NCBI RefSeq assembly: GCF_949298305.1
Contig: NZ_CASFWU010000026.1
Location: 1-46,014, forward strand
Source: an uncultured Bacteroides sp.
Lineage (GTDB): Bacteria > Bacteroidota > Bacteroidia > Bacteroidales > Bacteroidaceae
Length of the DNA stretch: 46,014 nucleotides
Reading direction: 5' to 3'
Positions 20,654-29,104 of the stretch are shown here, in pieces (position 1 is the first letter of the stretch; each line of letters begins with the position of its first letter). The notes under the pieces were generated by a model that searched no databases, was not told the DNA's origin, and saw only the letters and a list, made by a program, of their open reading frames with translations. The position numbers and the translations under genes are program-made.

Positions 20654-22273
20654 TTATTTCATATACCATCTGGGGTCGCCACAGTTGCGTTTGCCGTCGA
20701 AACTGTTGTCTATGATGGTAAAGTCTCTGTTCTCGGGGTCTTGGAACAGGTCGGCTTCGCCGCCTTCATAGGTGTTGAGGCCGTTGATTTTGTTGCCCGT
20801 AATCTTCATGTCGCTGGTCATATAGCTGTTGCTCACCACGGGTACGACGTCGTTGGCGCGGATGCCCTTGGCCTCGGCCGAGGTGCTGCCCAGGATGCAG
20901 TTGGTGATTTCGATGCTCTGCGGTCCGTTGCCGTTCTTGTCGCAGTCCAGGAAGTAGTCGCCGCTTCCCATGGCCTTGCTGAAGGTACAGTCGGCCACCT
21001 TCAGCGAGGTGAAGTCCGTGTTCTTGCAGTAGACGAAGCACTTGCCGGTGTAGACCACGGTGGAGTTGGTGAAGACGATGTTCTCCACCTTGCCCTTGCC
21101 GCTGCTGGCGTCAACGTGTACCAGGCTGTACGAGCGGCTTTCGGCTCCGTAGATGATGCAGTTGTTGAAGCTGAGCGTGTTGATGACCTTCTCGTTGGAA
21201 CCCTGGAGGCGGAACGGTGTGTTCTTGAGGCTGTGGATGAAGCAGTTGTTGAACTCGATGCTGCCCACGGTGGCTGCCGCCGACTGGTTGAACAGGTAGT
21301 CACCGTGCTCGCCGGTGAGTTCCACGTTCTCGAAGCGTACGAAGCTGTGGGTGCCCTCCACGTCGAAGTTCTTCACGCTGATGACAGCTTGTGCGTCGCC
21401 CGGCAGTCCGAAGAAGGTTACCGACATGCCGTCGGGGATGTAGATGGTGTTCTCGTTCTTGTAGCTTGCTCCGGCGTTCAGGGCCACGTTGACGGTCTGA
21501 TAGCCGGCTGCCGCCATTTCTTCGAGCAGGGCATTGTTGAGCGAGTCTTGGGCGCCCAGGTAGGCGGTGTAGTCGGCGTCGGGCACCTTGGCGTTGGTGG
21601 TGAAGCTCAAGACGCCGCGTTTGGTATCGCCCAGGTAGATGGTGGCCGTGTACGAGGTCAGCTGCTGCAGGCCGTCGATGGTCATTTCGCCCTTCTGCTT
21701 GGCCTCTTCGGTCACTTCTACGGACTTGACCAGCGTGCCGTTGGCATCGGTAATCTCAATGCGGTCCACGTCGGCTCCGGCTTCCCAGTGCAGGGTTACG
21801 GAGTTGTCGTCCACGTCTGAGCCGGACAGTGACTCGAAAATCTGTTCGGTCGGTGTGGTGAAGCTGTAGTCGGTGTAGTAGCTCCATTTGGATTCGCTCT
21901 TCTGGCTCGACAGGCTCTTCATGCGGAGGAAGTACTTGGTGTCGGCCTTCAGGTTGCCGATGGTGTAGGGGCTTTCGACGATGGACTTGTCTTCGCCATA
22001 GACCATGGCGTTGGCGCCGCCCATGGGTATGTCGTTGTACAAGCTGTCCGTACTCACCTCAATGATGTAGTATTCGGCCTCGGGTACGGCGTTCCATTTC
22101 ACTTCGGCTGATGTGGCCTTGCTCGATACGGATATCCCGTCCGAGCTTACGCTGAACAGTCGGTCGTATGAGCTGTCTACCTCCCAGTCGTTGCCTTCCG
22201 TGCAGGAGGTTGTTGCGAAGGCGGCCAGGAGCATGAGAGCTCCGGCGCCGATGATATGTTTGGTATTCTTCAT
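20654..22273 (-). CDS. surface glycan-binding lipoprotein: FN3 domains plus right-handed beta-helix (DUF4957/DUF5123 type), 539 aa
   Basis: Cell-surface protein thought to bind pectic glycan for the SusC/D transporter. Residues 1-24 form a lipoprotein signal ending in TTSC, followed by acidic residues that often direct export to the cell surface (EGNDWE). Two fibronectin-III-like domains lie at about 45-135 (SAEVKWNAVPEAEYYIIEV) and 145-225 (SVTLHWEAGADVDRIEI). The remaining part is a parallel beta-helix with ladder motifs such as IEFNNCFIHSL, LSFNNCIIYGA and IEITNCILGS. This layout matches DUF4957/DUF5123 proteins found next to SusD in pectin PULs. It starts 29 bases after susD. Glycan binding rather than catalysis is inferred from family and position. 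Confidence 0.82.
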   Translation of the reverse strand: MKNTKHIIGAGALMLLAAFATTSCTEGNDWEVDSSYDRLFSVSSDGISVSSKATSAEVKWNAVPEAEYYIIEVSTDSLYNDIPMGGANAMVYGEDKSIVESPYTIGNLKADTKYFLRMKSLSSQKSESKWSYYTDYSFTTPTEQIFESLSGSDVDDNSVTLHWEAGADVDRIEITDANGTLVKSVEVTEEAKQKGEMTIDGLQQLTSYTATIYLGDTKRGVLSFTTNAKVPDADYTAYLGAQDSLNNALLEEMAAAGYQTVNVALNAGASYKNENTIYIPDGMSVTFFGLPGDAQAVISVKNFDVEGTHSFVRFENVELTGEHGDYLFNQSAAATVGSIEFNNCFIHSLKNTPFRLQGSNEKVINTLSFNNCIIYGAESRSYSLVHVDASSGKGKVENIVFTNSTVVYTGKCFVYCKNTDFTSLKVADCTFSKAMGSGDYFLDCDKNGNGPQSIEITNCILGSTSAEAKGIRANDVVPVVSNSYMTSDMKITGNKINGLNTYEGGEADLFQDPENRDFTIIDNSFDGKRNCGDPRWYMK

Positions 22274-22302
22274 GTCAGTTATATTATAGGTGTTGGGTAA
22301 TG

Positions 22303-24252
22303 TTAGTTGGAGTATCCGTAAGAGTTGTACAGCGTTCCGTTGGATGCCGAAATCGTGGTGGAGCCGATGGGCAGCAGGTAGCGGTTCTTCACGGTCACGT
22401 TGTCGCCTATCAGTCCGCTGGAGATGGACGGCAGGTTGACGTTCAGGTTCTTCTGGGTGGCGTCGGTTCTTTCCTTGCCGAAGAAGTCCTTGCTGTCGTC
22501 ATAGTCGGCCGAAGTCTTGCCTTCGGGCAGTCCGTACCAGGTCACGCTGCTCAGGTCTATTACGGTCTTGCTTTCGTCCGTGTAGTTGAAGTAAATCTTT
22601 TCGGGATAGCCGTTGGTCTCGTCGCTCATCTGTGCTACGTAGTTGTCTTTGAACTCCTGTGTCTTCTCGGCCAGCAGGTTCCAGCGGATGAGGTCGAACT
22701 TGCGGACGCCTTCGCCGGCAAGTTCCCATGCGTTCTCGTCTACGATGGCGTTGAAGAAGGCATCCTTGTCGGCCGGGATGGCGGCAATGTAGCTCTCGGC
22801 CTCAGCCTTGTCGCCCTGGGCGAAGGCACGGCAGTGGACTTCGGAGAGCGCCTGGCGGGCGGTCAGACCGGCCGAGCCGGCATATCCGCCGTCGGGTCCT
22901 GCCAGTTCGTTCATCACTTCGGCATACATCAGCAGCACCTGCGGATAGCGCATGCGCACCACGTTGATGCCGCTCATCCACTTGGCGTTGCCGGTGGCGA
23001 TGGCTGCCTGGCGCCATTCTTCGTTCATCTTGCGGATGTCCCACTTGCCCACGTAGATGGCGAAGGGGGTGTTGCCCAGCATCTCTTCCTTCAGGACTCC
23101 GCTTGTCTCTTTCAGCTGGAGGTTGCAGCAGGTGATGTCGCGGCGCAGGTCTTTCTTGTCAAACGACCAGAAGAACGGGGCGGTGACCTTCATCTTGCCC
23201 GATGAGTTGCCCTTGGCGCCGTATTGTGCGCTGGCGCCGTTGATGCGCACGCCTACCGTATAGCCCAGCTCGCTGCTGACGCCCAGTCCCATGGGAATCT
23301 CGAAGATGTTCTCGCGATAGGTCTGGTCCAGTTGGCGCTGGTTGAGCAGATACCATTGGTTTTCGATGGAGGGGTTCAGCTGGTGCGTGCCGTTGGTGAT
23401 GATGGCGCTCAGGTGAGCGAGGGCCAGTTCATACATCGCCTTGCGGGTGGCTGCGTCGCAGCGTTGGGTGGGATAGGTGGGGTCGCTGTACGAGGCTGTC
23501 TCATAGCCTTCCTTGGACTTCTCGCGGATGGCCCATCCGGCCCGTGTCAGGGCAATGTTGGCCAGCAGGGCGTGTGCATAGCCTTTGGTCACGTGTTCGG
23601 TGCTGTAGGTGGACACTTCGCCTGCCCAGGGCAGCAGTTCGATGGCCTTCTCCAGGTCGGTAATCAGGGTGTCCAGAATGACGTCGCGGTCTGTTTTCTC
23701 CAGATAGGCGTTGCTCAGGTCCGATTTGGACGACTCCAGCTTCATGGGGATGTCGCCGAAGAAGCGGATGAGGTCCAGGTAAATCATGGCACGCAGGGTC
23801 AGTGCCTCGCCTTTATAGCGTTCCATGGTCTTTTGGTCCGTACCTCCCGAGGTGGTCAGCGGACTTGCGTCTATCATTTCGATGGCCAGGTTGGCGTTTT
23901 CAATGACGCCGTACATGGCGTCCCATACCTGTGCCAGTCTTGACCAGCCGGGGTTGGCGTTGTAGTTCATGTTGCCCCGTTCGCTGGTGGCGTTGGTGGC
24001 GTCGTCGCCCAGACCGTCTACCAGCTCACAGTCAGAGTTCAGGCCCCAGATGATGGGGATGTATTGCGAATACGTGGCATCCTGTGTCAGCCCGCCGTAT
24101 ATCTTGTTCACCGTCAGTCCGGTGTAGTAGGTCGATTGCGAGATGGTTTCGCCGGTCAGTTCCGAAGGGGAAGTCTGGTCCAGGAAGTCCGAACAAGAGG
24201 TCATGCCCAGTACCCCGGCTGCCAGAATCAGTGCTTTTGCTATATTTTTCAT
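22303..24252 (-). CDS. SusD/RagB-family glycan-binding outer-membrane lipoprotein, 649 aa
   Basis: Forms the lid of the SusC pore and delivers oligosaccharides to it. Residues 1-20 are a lipoprotein signal (GMTSC, lipid-accepting C20) followed by SDFLDQTSPSE, the usual start of SusD proteins. Tetratricopeptide-like helices are seen in the first third (AQVWDAMYGVIENANLAIEMI; ERYKGEALTLRAMIYLDLIRFFGD). The C-terminal part holds the typical RYPQVLLMYAEVMNE and ELAGEGVRKFDLIRW motifs of the SusD/RagB fold. Length is in the upper range of the family. Encoded 23 bases after susC in the same operon. Confidence 0.92.
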   Translation of the reverse strand: MKNIAKALILAAGVLGMTSCSDFLDQTSPSELTGETISQSTYYTGLTVNKIYGGLTQDATYSQYIPIIWGLNSDCELVDGLGDDATNATSERGNMNYNANPGWSRLAQVWDAMYGVIENANLAIEMIDASPLTTSGGTDQKTMERYKGEALTLRAMIYLDLIRFFGDIPMKLESSKSDLSNAYLEKTDRDVILDTLITDLEKAIELLPWAGEVSTYSTEHVTKGYAHALLANIALTRAGWAIREKSKEGYETASYSDPTYPTQRCDAATRKAMYELALAHLSAIITNGTHQLNPSIENQWYLLNQRQLDQTYRENIFEIPMGLGVSSELGYTVGVRINGASAQYGAKGNSSGKMKVTAPFFWSFDKKDLRRDITCCNLQLKETSGVLKEEMLGNTPFAIYVGKWDIRKMNEEWRQAAIATGNAKWMSGINVVRMRYPQVLLMYAEVMNELAGPDGGYAGSAGLTARQALSEVHCRAFAQGDKAEAESYIAAIPADKDAFFNAIVDENAWELAGEGVRKFDLIRWNLLAEKTQEFKDNYVAQMSDETNGYPEKIYFNYTDESKTVIDLSSVTWYGLPEGKTSADYDDSKDFFGKERTDATQKNLNVNLPSISSGLIGDNVTVKNRYLLPIGSTTISASNGTLYNSYGYSN

Positions 24253-24275
24253 AAATGGTTTCTTTTAAAGTTAAG

Positions 24276-27200
24276 TTAGAATGTAACGTTGATGCCTCCT
24301 ACGAACGAACGGCTCTTGGGATAGGCTGCATAGTCTATGCCCGGTGTCATGGCGTTCTTCTTGCTGCTGGTGTCCACTTCGGGGTCGGCACCGCTGTACT
24401 TGGTGAAGCAGAAGAGGTTGTAGCCGGTCAGGTAGATGCGTATTCTCTGTGTGAACACCTTCTGGCACCAGGCCTTGGGCAGGGTGTAGCCCACCGTCAC
24501 GTTGTTTACACGCAGGAAGGATGCGTCTTCTACGGCGTAGTCAATCAGCTGCATGGTGGTCACGGCTGCCGGGTTGTAGATGGAGGCGTTGGCGTTGATG
24601 GCGTTCAGGCGCGAAATCAAGGCGTCGGCTCCCCCGTAATAGTCGATGACAGTGTTGCTCGGACGGCCCAGGTTCAATCCCGTTGCGGGGTCAATCCAGG
24701 TGTAGCGGTTGGCCAGTGCGAAGTCGTTGTTCAGGTTGTAGCCTCTGGCCGAGCCGGTGTAGAAGGCGGTGGCCAGTTTGGTACCGTTGACAATCTGGTT
24801 GCCGATGGAGTAGTTGAAGAAGATGTTGAAGTCGAAGTTGCCCAATGTGCCGTCAAAGCCGAAGCCGCCGGTCAGCGGGGCCACGGTGTTGCCCAGCTTC
24901 TGCTTGATGGGGTCTCCGTTCTCGTCGCATTCCACCTTCAGGGCGCCCGGATAGTAGGTGCCGCCGGTGATGCTGTTGCTCTTGTCGTTGATGCCGTCTC
25001 TCAGTACCCAGTTGGTTCCGTTCAGCACCAGTTCGCCGTTCGGGTTGCTCTGCGGGTCGTAGGCTGTGAAGAAGCCGTTGGTCTTGTAGCCCCAGATTTC
25101 GCCCAGGCTGCCGCCTTCCTCCACGCGGAAGTCTTCGTATTTGGCAATGGTGCTGCCCGACCAGCTGCTGCTCTGCCAGGGGTTCTCGGTGTTCAGTTCG
25201 TCGATGCGGTTCTTGTTGTAAGAGATGTTGAAGTTGAAATTCAGGCTGTAGTTCTTCTTGTCCAGCAGGACGGCGTTCAGGGAGAGTTCCACACCCTTGT
25301 TGGAGGTCTTTCCGAAGTTCTGGTACTGGTAGCTGTAGCCGGTGTTGGACGGAATCTCGGTTCTCATCAGCAGGTCTTTGGTCGTGTTCCAGTAGAAGTC
25401 CAACGAACCGGAGAGGCGGTTGTTCCAGAAGCCGAAGTCAACACCCAGGTTGCGGGTGATGGTTGTCTCCCACTTCAGGTCGGGGTTGGACAGGTTGGTG
25501 CCGTGCTCCAGCATGGTGTAGCGGGTTTCGTCGAAGAAGGGCGCCTTGGAAGTGTTGCCCGACAGGGAGAAGGTGGTGTACATCAGGCCGGAGTTGATGC
25601 GGTTGTTACCGGCCGTACCGTAGCTGAGGCGCAGCTTCAGGTTGGATAGCCATTCGGACGCGCTTTGCATGAAGGATTCGTCGGACACGCGCCATGCCAG
25701 GGCGGCAGACGGGAATACGCCCCACTGGTTGCCCTTGGCGAACTTGCTGGAGCCGTCGGCACGTACCGTAACGGTCAGCAGATACTTGTCGGCCATGGTG
25801 TAGTTGACGCGGCCGAAGAAGGAGAGCATGTTCTCCTTGGCGGAGATGGTGGTCTGCGTGGGCAGTGCCGTGCCCGAACCCATGTTGGCCAGCACTTCTT
25901 CAATGGTCATGGAGATGGGGAAGGCCACCGAGGTGTTCTCTACGCTCGTCTTCTGACTGCTGCTTACCTCGTGACCCAGCAGCACGTTCAGCTTGTCGCG
26001 TCCGTCAAACAGTTTCTTGTTGTCGTAGGTCAGGGTGTTGGCATTGCGCCAGTTCTTGGTGGTGTTTCTGGTCAGGATGGCCTGCGGCTGTCCGTTGTAG
26101 CCCAGCTTGGAGTTCTGTACGGCGTCCGATGCCCATACCTGGTCCGTATCTTCGTATTTCCAGCCGTAGCCGAACTCCGAACGGAAGGTGAAGTTCTTGA
26201 AGGGCTTCCAGTTCAAGCCTACGTTGTAGTTCTGGTTGAAGGTATTCTTTTTCTTATAAGTGGCAAGCAGGCGCTCCAGCGGGTCTTTCTGGCTGGAGGT
26301 GTTGTTCTCGTCGTCGTCGGTGTTGCTGGTCAGCGGGTCGATGGGGCGGAAGCGGGCGGCGTTGGCCACGATGGAGTTGGCCGCATTCGACTCGTTGGTG
26401 TCCGCACCGCCGCTCAGGCCGTCGATGGTCGTGTAGCTCAGGCGGGCATTGAAGTCCAAGGACATCCATTTGTTCAGCTCGGCATTGATTTTGGCGTTGA
26501 TGTTGTCCTTGTTGAAGCCGGAACCGAGCATGATGCTCTTCTCGTCGTTGTGGGCGTAGCCTACGTTGAACTTAATCTGCTTGCTGCCGCCGCTTACGTT
26601 GACGTTATACTGCGTCTGGTTGCCGGTGCGGCCGAAAATCTCATCCTGGAAGTCTGTTCCTTCAACCGATTTCCAGATGTCCAGGTCCTGGTAGTTGCCA
26701 TAGTCGGTAGAACCCAGTTCATATTGGTAGGCGGCATAGTCATACGGGCTCATCACCTTGTTCAGCTTGGTCACTTTCTTGTAGCCGTAGGATGCGTTGA
26801 AGTCCACCTGAGTCTTGCCTTCGCGGCCGCTCTTGGTGGTTACGATGATAACGCCGTTGGCGCCTCGGGCACCGTAGATGGCCGTGGAGGAGGCGTCCTT
26901 CAGTACGTCGATGCTTTGGATTTCAGAGGGGGCGATGTCGCTGATGCTGGACACGGGGAAACCGTCCACGATGTAGAGCGGCGAGTTGTCCTGCGACAGT
27001 GAACCGCCGCCACGCACACGGATTTTGATGTCGGCGTCGGGCGAACCCTCGGTAGTCGTGATGTTCACACCGGCCAGCTTACCGGTCAGCGCCTCGGAAG
27101 CGCTTGAGACGGGCACCGCTGCCAGTTGCTCGGAACTGACGGAGGCAACGGAACCGGTCAGGTCTCTCTTGGACACCGTACCGTAACCGATAACCACGAC

Positions 27201-27473
27201 CTCGTCCAGTGTCTGGGTGTCGTCTTCCATCGTCACGTTGACAACCGTCTGTCCGTTGACGGGCTTTTCAATTGATTTCATACCTACGAATGAGAATACC
27301 AACGTGGCGTTGGAGGGGACGGAGAGGGTGTAGTTGCCGTCAATGTCGGTTATTGTACCGTTGCCGGTGTTCCCTTTCTCTACTACGGAAGCTCCGATGA
27401 CCGTTTCTCCCGTCTTGTCTTTCACAGTACCCTTTACGGTTACGTTCTGCGCCGATACGCTGAGCGATATCAT
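24276..27473 (-). CDS. SusC/RagA-type TonB-dependent transporter with apparent signal-peptide frameshift
   Basis: Outer-membrane pore that imports oligosaccharides with energy from TonB. The ORF starts with a carboxypeptidase-regulatory-like domain (VKGTVKDKTGETVIGASV), then the TonB box region, plug domain (DEVVVIGYGTVSKRDLTG; SIDVLKDASSTAIYGARGANGVI) and a 22-strand barrel ending in FVGGINVTF. The open frame has only ATG 27473 as start (MISLSVSAQ), which leaves half a signal peptide. Upstream at 27520 another ATG gives MQRMSNT in a different frame. Removing two bases from the ACACAC run (plus-strand GTGTGT, 27499-27504) joins the frames into a full signal peptide, MQRMSNTSLLFLLAAM... So the gene is shifted by +2 or -1 near codon 7, or the sequence has an error. 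Confidence 0.9.
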   Translation of the reverse strand: MISLSVSAQNVTVKGTVKDKTGETVIGASVVEKGNTGNGTITDIDGNYTLSVPSNATLVFSFVGMKSIEKPVNGQTVVNVTMEDDTQTLDEVVVIGYGTVSKRDLTGSVASVSSEQLAAVPVSSASEALTGKLAGVNITTTEGSPDADIKIRVRGGGSLSQDNSPLYIVDGFPVSSISDIAPSEIQSIDVLKDASSTAIYGARGANGVIIVTTKSGREGKTQVDFNASYGYKKVTKLNKVMSPYDYAAYQYELGSTDYGNYQDLDIWKSVEGTDFQDEIFGRTGNQTQYNVNVSGGSKQIKFNVGYAHNDEKSIMLGSGFNKDNINAKINAELNKWMSLDFNARLSYTTIDGLSGGADTNESNAANSIVANAARFRPIDPLTSNTDDDENNTSSQKDPLERLLATYKKKNTFNQNYNVGLNWKPFKNFTFRSEFGYGWKYEDTDQVWASDAVQNSKLGYNGQPQAILTRNTTKNWRNANTLTYDNKKLFDGRDKLNVLLGHEVSSSQKTSVENTSVAFPISMTIEEVLANMGSGTALPTQTTISAKENMLSFFGRVNYTMADKYLLTVTVRADGSSKFAKGNQWGVFPSAALAWRVSDESFMQSASEWLSNLKLRLSYGTAGNNRINSGLMYTTFSLSGNTSKAPFFDETRYTMLEHGTNLSNPDLKWETTITRNLGVDFGFWNNRLSGSLDFYWNTTKDLLMRTEIPSNTGYSYQYQNFGKTSNKGVELSLNAVLLDKKNYSLNFNFNISYNKNRIDELNTENPWQSSSWSGSTIAKYEDFRVEEGGSLGEIWGYKTNGFFTAYDPQSNPNGELVLNGTNWVLRDGINDKSNSITGGTYYPGALKVECDENGDPIKQKLGNTVAPLTGGFGFDGTLGNFDFNIFFNYSIGNQIVNGTKLATAFYTGSARGYNLNNDFALANRYTWIDPATGLNLGRPSNTVIDYYGGADALISRLNAINANASIYNPAAVTTMQLIDYAVEDASFLRVNNVTVGYTLPKAWCQKVFTQRIRIYLTGYNLFCFTKYSGADPEVDTSSKKNAMTPGIDYAAYPKSRSFVGGINVTF

Positions 27474-27498
27474 CGCCGCCAGTAGGAACAGCAGCGAA

Positions 27499-27504
27499 GT
27501 GTGT
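27499..27504 (-). repeat. (AC)3 run at the susC frameshift
   Basis: Dinucleotide run inside the expected signal-peptide coding region; plus-strand bases are GTGTGT. One unit less restores an intact susC start at ATG 27520. Confidence 0.6.
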
Positions 27505-27551
27505 TAGACATTCTTTGCATGTTTATAAATTAGAAATATTTTTCTGTCCGG

Positions 27552-27591
27552 GTGTGTTCGTACACACTGTTAATTCCTCGATGCAAAAGTA
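27552..27591 (-). promoter_or_regulatory. susC promoter -7 box and leader hairpin
   Basis: TACTTTTG on the minus strand at 27584-27591 fits the -7 consensus; no TTTG -33 element is present, as in regulated PUL promoters. The leader between this box and susC contains a dyad GTGTGT-ACGA-ACACAC (27552-27567), a possible site for RNA- or protein-based control. Confidence 0.5.
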
Positions 27592-28014
27592 TAGGGATGT
27601 GAAAAAGTAAATGTGTAAAATCTGTTTTTAGGTGGGTATTTTTTGTTATTAACAGGGGACAGGACGCTAATGCTAAGCCGCTTGGAGGTTTTTCGGGACG
27701 GTGGGCAGGCGGGAGTGGAAGGATGGGGTGTGTCCGATAACGGAAAGCGGCCTCCGGCAGGGAAAGGAAGGCTTTTCCGGCTTGCCGCAGTCCGGACGGA
27801 GTGGGATGGTTCGTGTATAATACAATTCCTTCCGTGTGGCTTTTCTGTCTGTGTTTTTCCACAGGGACGAAGCGGAGGCGTGCAGGTCTGCGTCGGGGAA
27901 TGCGGGCGGCGCGCCGGTCGTGTGGCTCTTGTGGCGGTGAAGGGTGAGCCGTATGGACGGGTGCGCCGTTCGCATTCCTGGCACAGGCCCGATGCCGCTG
28001 GGGGCAGGCTTGTG
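27592..28014. other. intergenic region between the susC promoter and the HAD gene
   Basis: About 420 bases, GC-rich in the part nearest the HAD gene and AT-rich near susC. I see no gene with start signals, no RNA gene and no clear repeat. PUL regulatory sites may lie in the AT-rich part next to 27,600. Confidence 0.5.
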
Positions 28015-28671
28015 TCAGCCGTTGCAGACTGCTTGCCAGACTTCTTCGGTAGAGTCTGCCAGACGGGCAGGGTGGAAGGCTTCCAGCTCGGTGCGGGGGC
28101 GGAATCCCCACGTCACTCCGCAGGCGGTGACGCCGGCGTTGGCGGCTGTCTGCATGTCCACGCCCGAGTCGCCCACGTAGAGCACCTCCTCGCGGGGGAT
28201 GCGGGCTATGGCGAGGATGTCGTGGACGATGGTCGGGTCGGGCTTGACGTTCACGCCTTCGCGCTGGCCGAAGACGGCGGTGAAGCGGATGGCGGGGAAG
28301 TAGTGGGCTATCAGTCTCTCGGTGGCCGCCTGATACTTGTTCGAGGCCACGGCTACGGCCACTCCTGCGCCTTGCAGGCGTTCCAGCAGCTCGGGGATGC
28401 CGGGATAGGGGCGGCTCATGTCGGCGTTGTGTACGTCGTAGTAGGGGATGAACTCGCGGCGCACGCGCAGCACGTTCTCTTCCGTCTTCTCGCCCTCGGG
28501 CAGGGCGCGTTCAAACAGCTTGTTGATGCCGTTGCCCACCATGAAGTTGTAGGCCGACTCTTCGTGCGTGGGGTAGCCCAGGGCCTTGAGGGCGTGGTTG
28601 GTGCTTTGTGCCAGGTCGGCAATGGTGTTCAGCAGGGTGCCGTCCAGGTCGAATATTACCAGTCTTTTCAT
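28015..28671 (-). CDS. gph: HAD-family hydrolase, phosphoglycolate phosphatase-like, 218 aa
   Basis: Likely dephosphorylates 2-phosphoglycolate or a related small phosphate ester in the cytosol. Start chosen at MKRLVIFDLDGTLLN (28671); the longer open frame upstream lies in non-coding DNA. HAD motif I is DLDGTLLN (nucleophile D8, acid D10). Motif II is VAVASNK (Ser near residue 110), motif III the lysine in NVKPDP (about 164) and motif IV GDSGVDMQTAANAG. The helical cap lies between residues 18 and 85. It sits between the two PUL blocks with its own -7 box, so it is probably a housekeeping gene and not part of glycan use. Substrate within the HAD family cannot be fixed from sequence. Confidence 0.82.
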   Translation of the reverse strand: MKRLVIFDLDGTLLNTIADLAQSTNHALKALGYPTHEESAYNFMVGNGINKLFERALPEGEKTEENVLRVRREFIPYYDVHNADMSRPYPGIPELLERLQGAGVAVAVASNKYQAATERLIAHYFPAIRFTAVFGQREGVNVKPDPTIVHDILAIARIPREEVLYVGDSGVDMQTAANAGVTACGVTWGFRPRTELEAFHPARLADSTEEVWQAVCNG

Positions 28672-28900
28672 TGTCTTTTCGTTATTGTCCGGCGGCAAAG
28701 ATACGAATTTCCTCCGCAAAGGCGGGCTGATGGCTGCCCGATTTCGATGTCCCGGCCTCAAGGAGGAAGGGGCCGCCCCGTCGGGCACTTGCGGGGCGGA
28801 GGCCCGGAGACGGCCGGCACAGGACCTGGAGCAGGAAGGGACTCTGTGCGGGAAAGGACAGCCCTCTGTGCGTCCCGGCTTGGGCCAAGGCCGAAGAAAA

Positions 28901-28990
28901 GTTATAAAGCAGCCGCTGCGTTTTATAACGCAAGCGCTCAGATGTACAACTGAACGGCTCAGATGTACAACGCAGCCGCTGCTTTATAAC
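28901..28990. repeat. palindromic repeat cluster with 20-bp inverted arms
   Basis: Arms 28901-28920 and 28971-28990 are inverse copies with a single mismatch (outer GTTATAAAGCAGCC). Between them GCTCAGATGTACAAC occurs twice in direct orientation (28936-28950, 28957-28971) together with a second TTTATAACGC. The CTCAG-GTAC core resembles the cluster at 20376-20454. Confidence 0.72.
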
Positions 28991-29028
28991 TTTCTGCGGA
29001 CTTTGAGTCATCCTTCCTGCCGGATAGC

Positions 29029-29084
29029 AGACACCCTCCTGCATGCCAGGCCTGTGTTTGCGGCCTGCGTGCAGGAGGGTGTCT
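29029..29084. terminator. long hairpin after the GH43 gene
   Basis: AGACACCCTCCTGCA (from 29029) is matched by TGCAGGAGGGTGTCT (to 29084), and the inner bases CAGGCC/GGCCTG continue the stem. No T-run follows on either strand, so it may stabilise the mRNA end rather than stop transcription. Confidence 0.5.
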
Positions 29085-29104
29085 CTGTGCCGTGTGTGGG
29101 GAGG

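Larger units (their letters stand above)
28672..29104. other. 433-base intergenic region with HAD promoter and hairpin repeats
   Basis: Contains a -7 box TATCTTTG on the minus strand (28696-28703) for the HAD gene, a GC-rich stretch without features, the repeat cluster 28901-28990 and a long hairpin 29029-29084. No coding region is supported. Confidence 0.6.

Noticed and set aside
24255..27002. Long plus-strand frames opposite susC
   Set aside because: Shadow frames caused by GC-rich third positions in susC; the composition is low complexity and no start signal is seen.
27661..28014. Small RNA or regulator gene between susC and the HAD gene
   Set aside because: No promoter-terminator pair and no HTH-coding frame; the GC-rich stretch looks non-coding.
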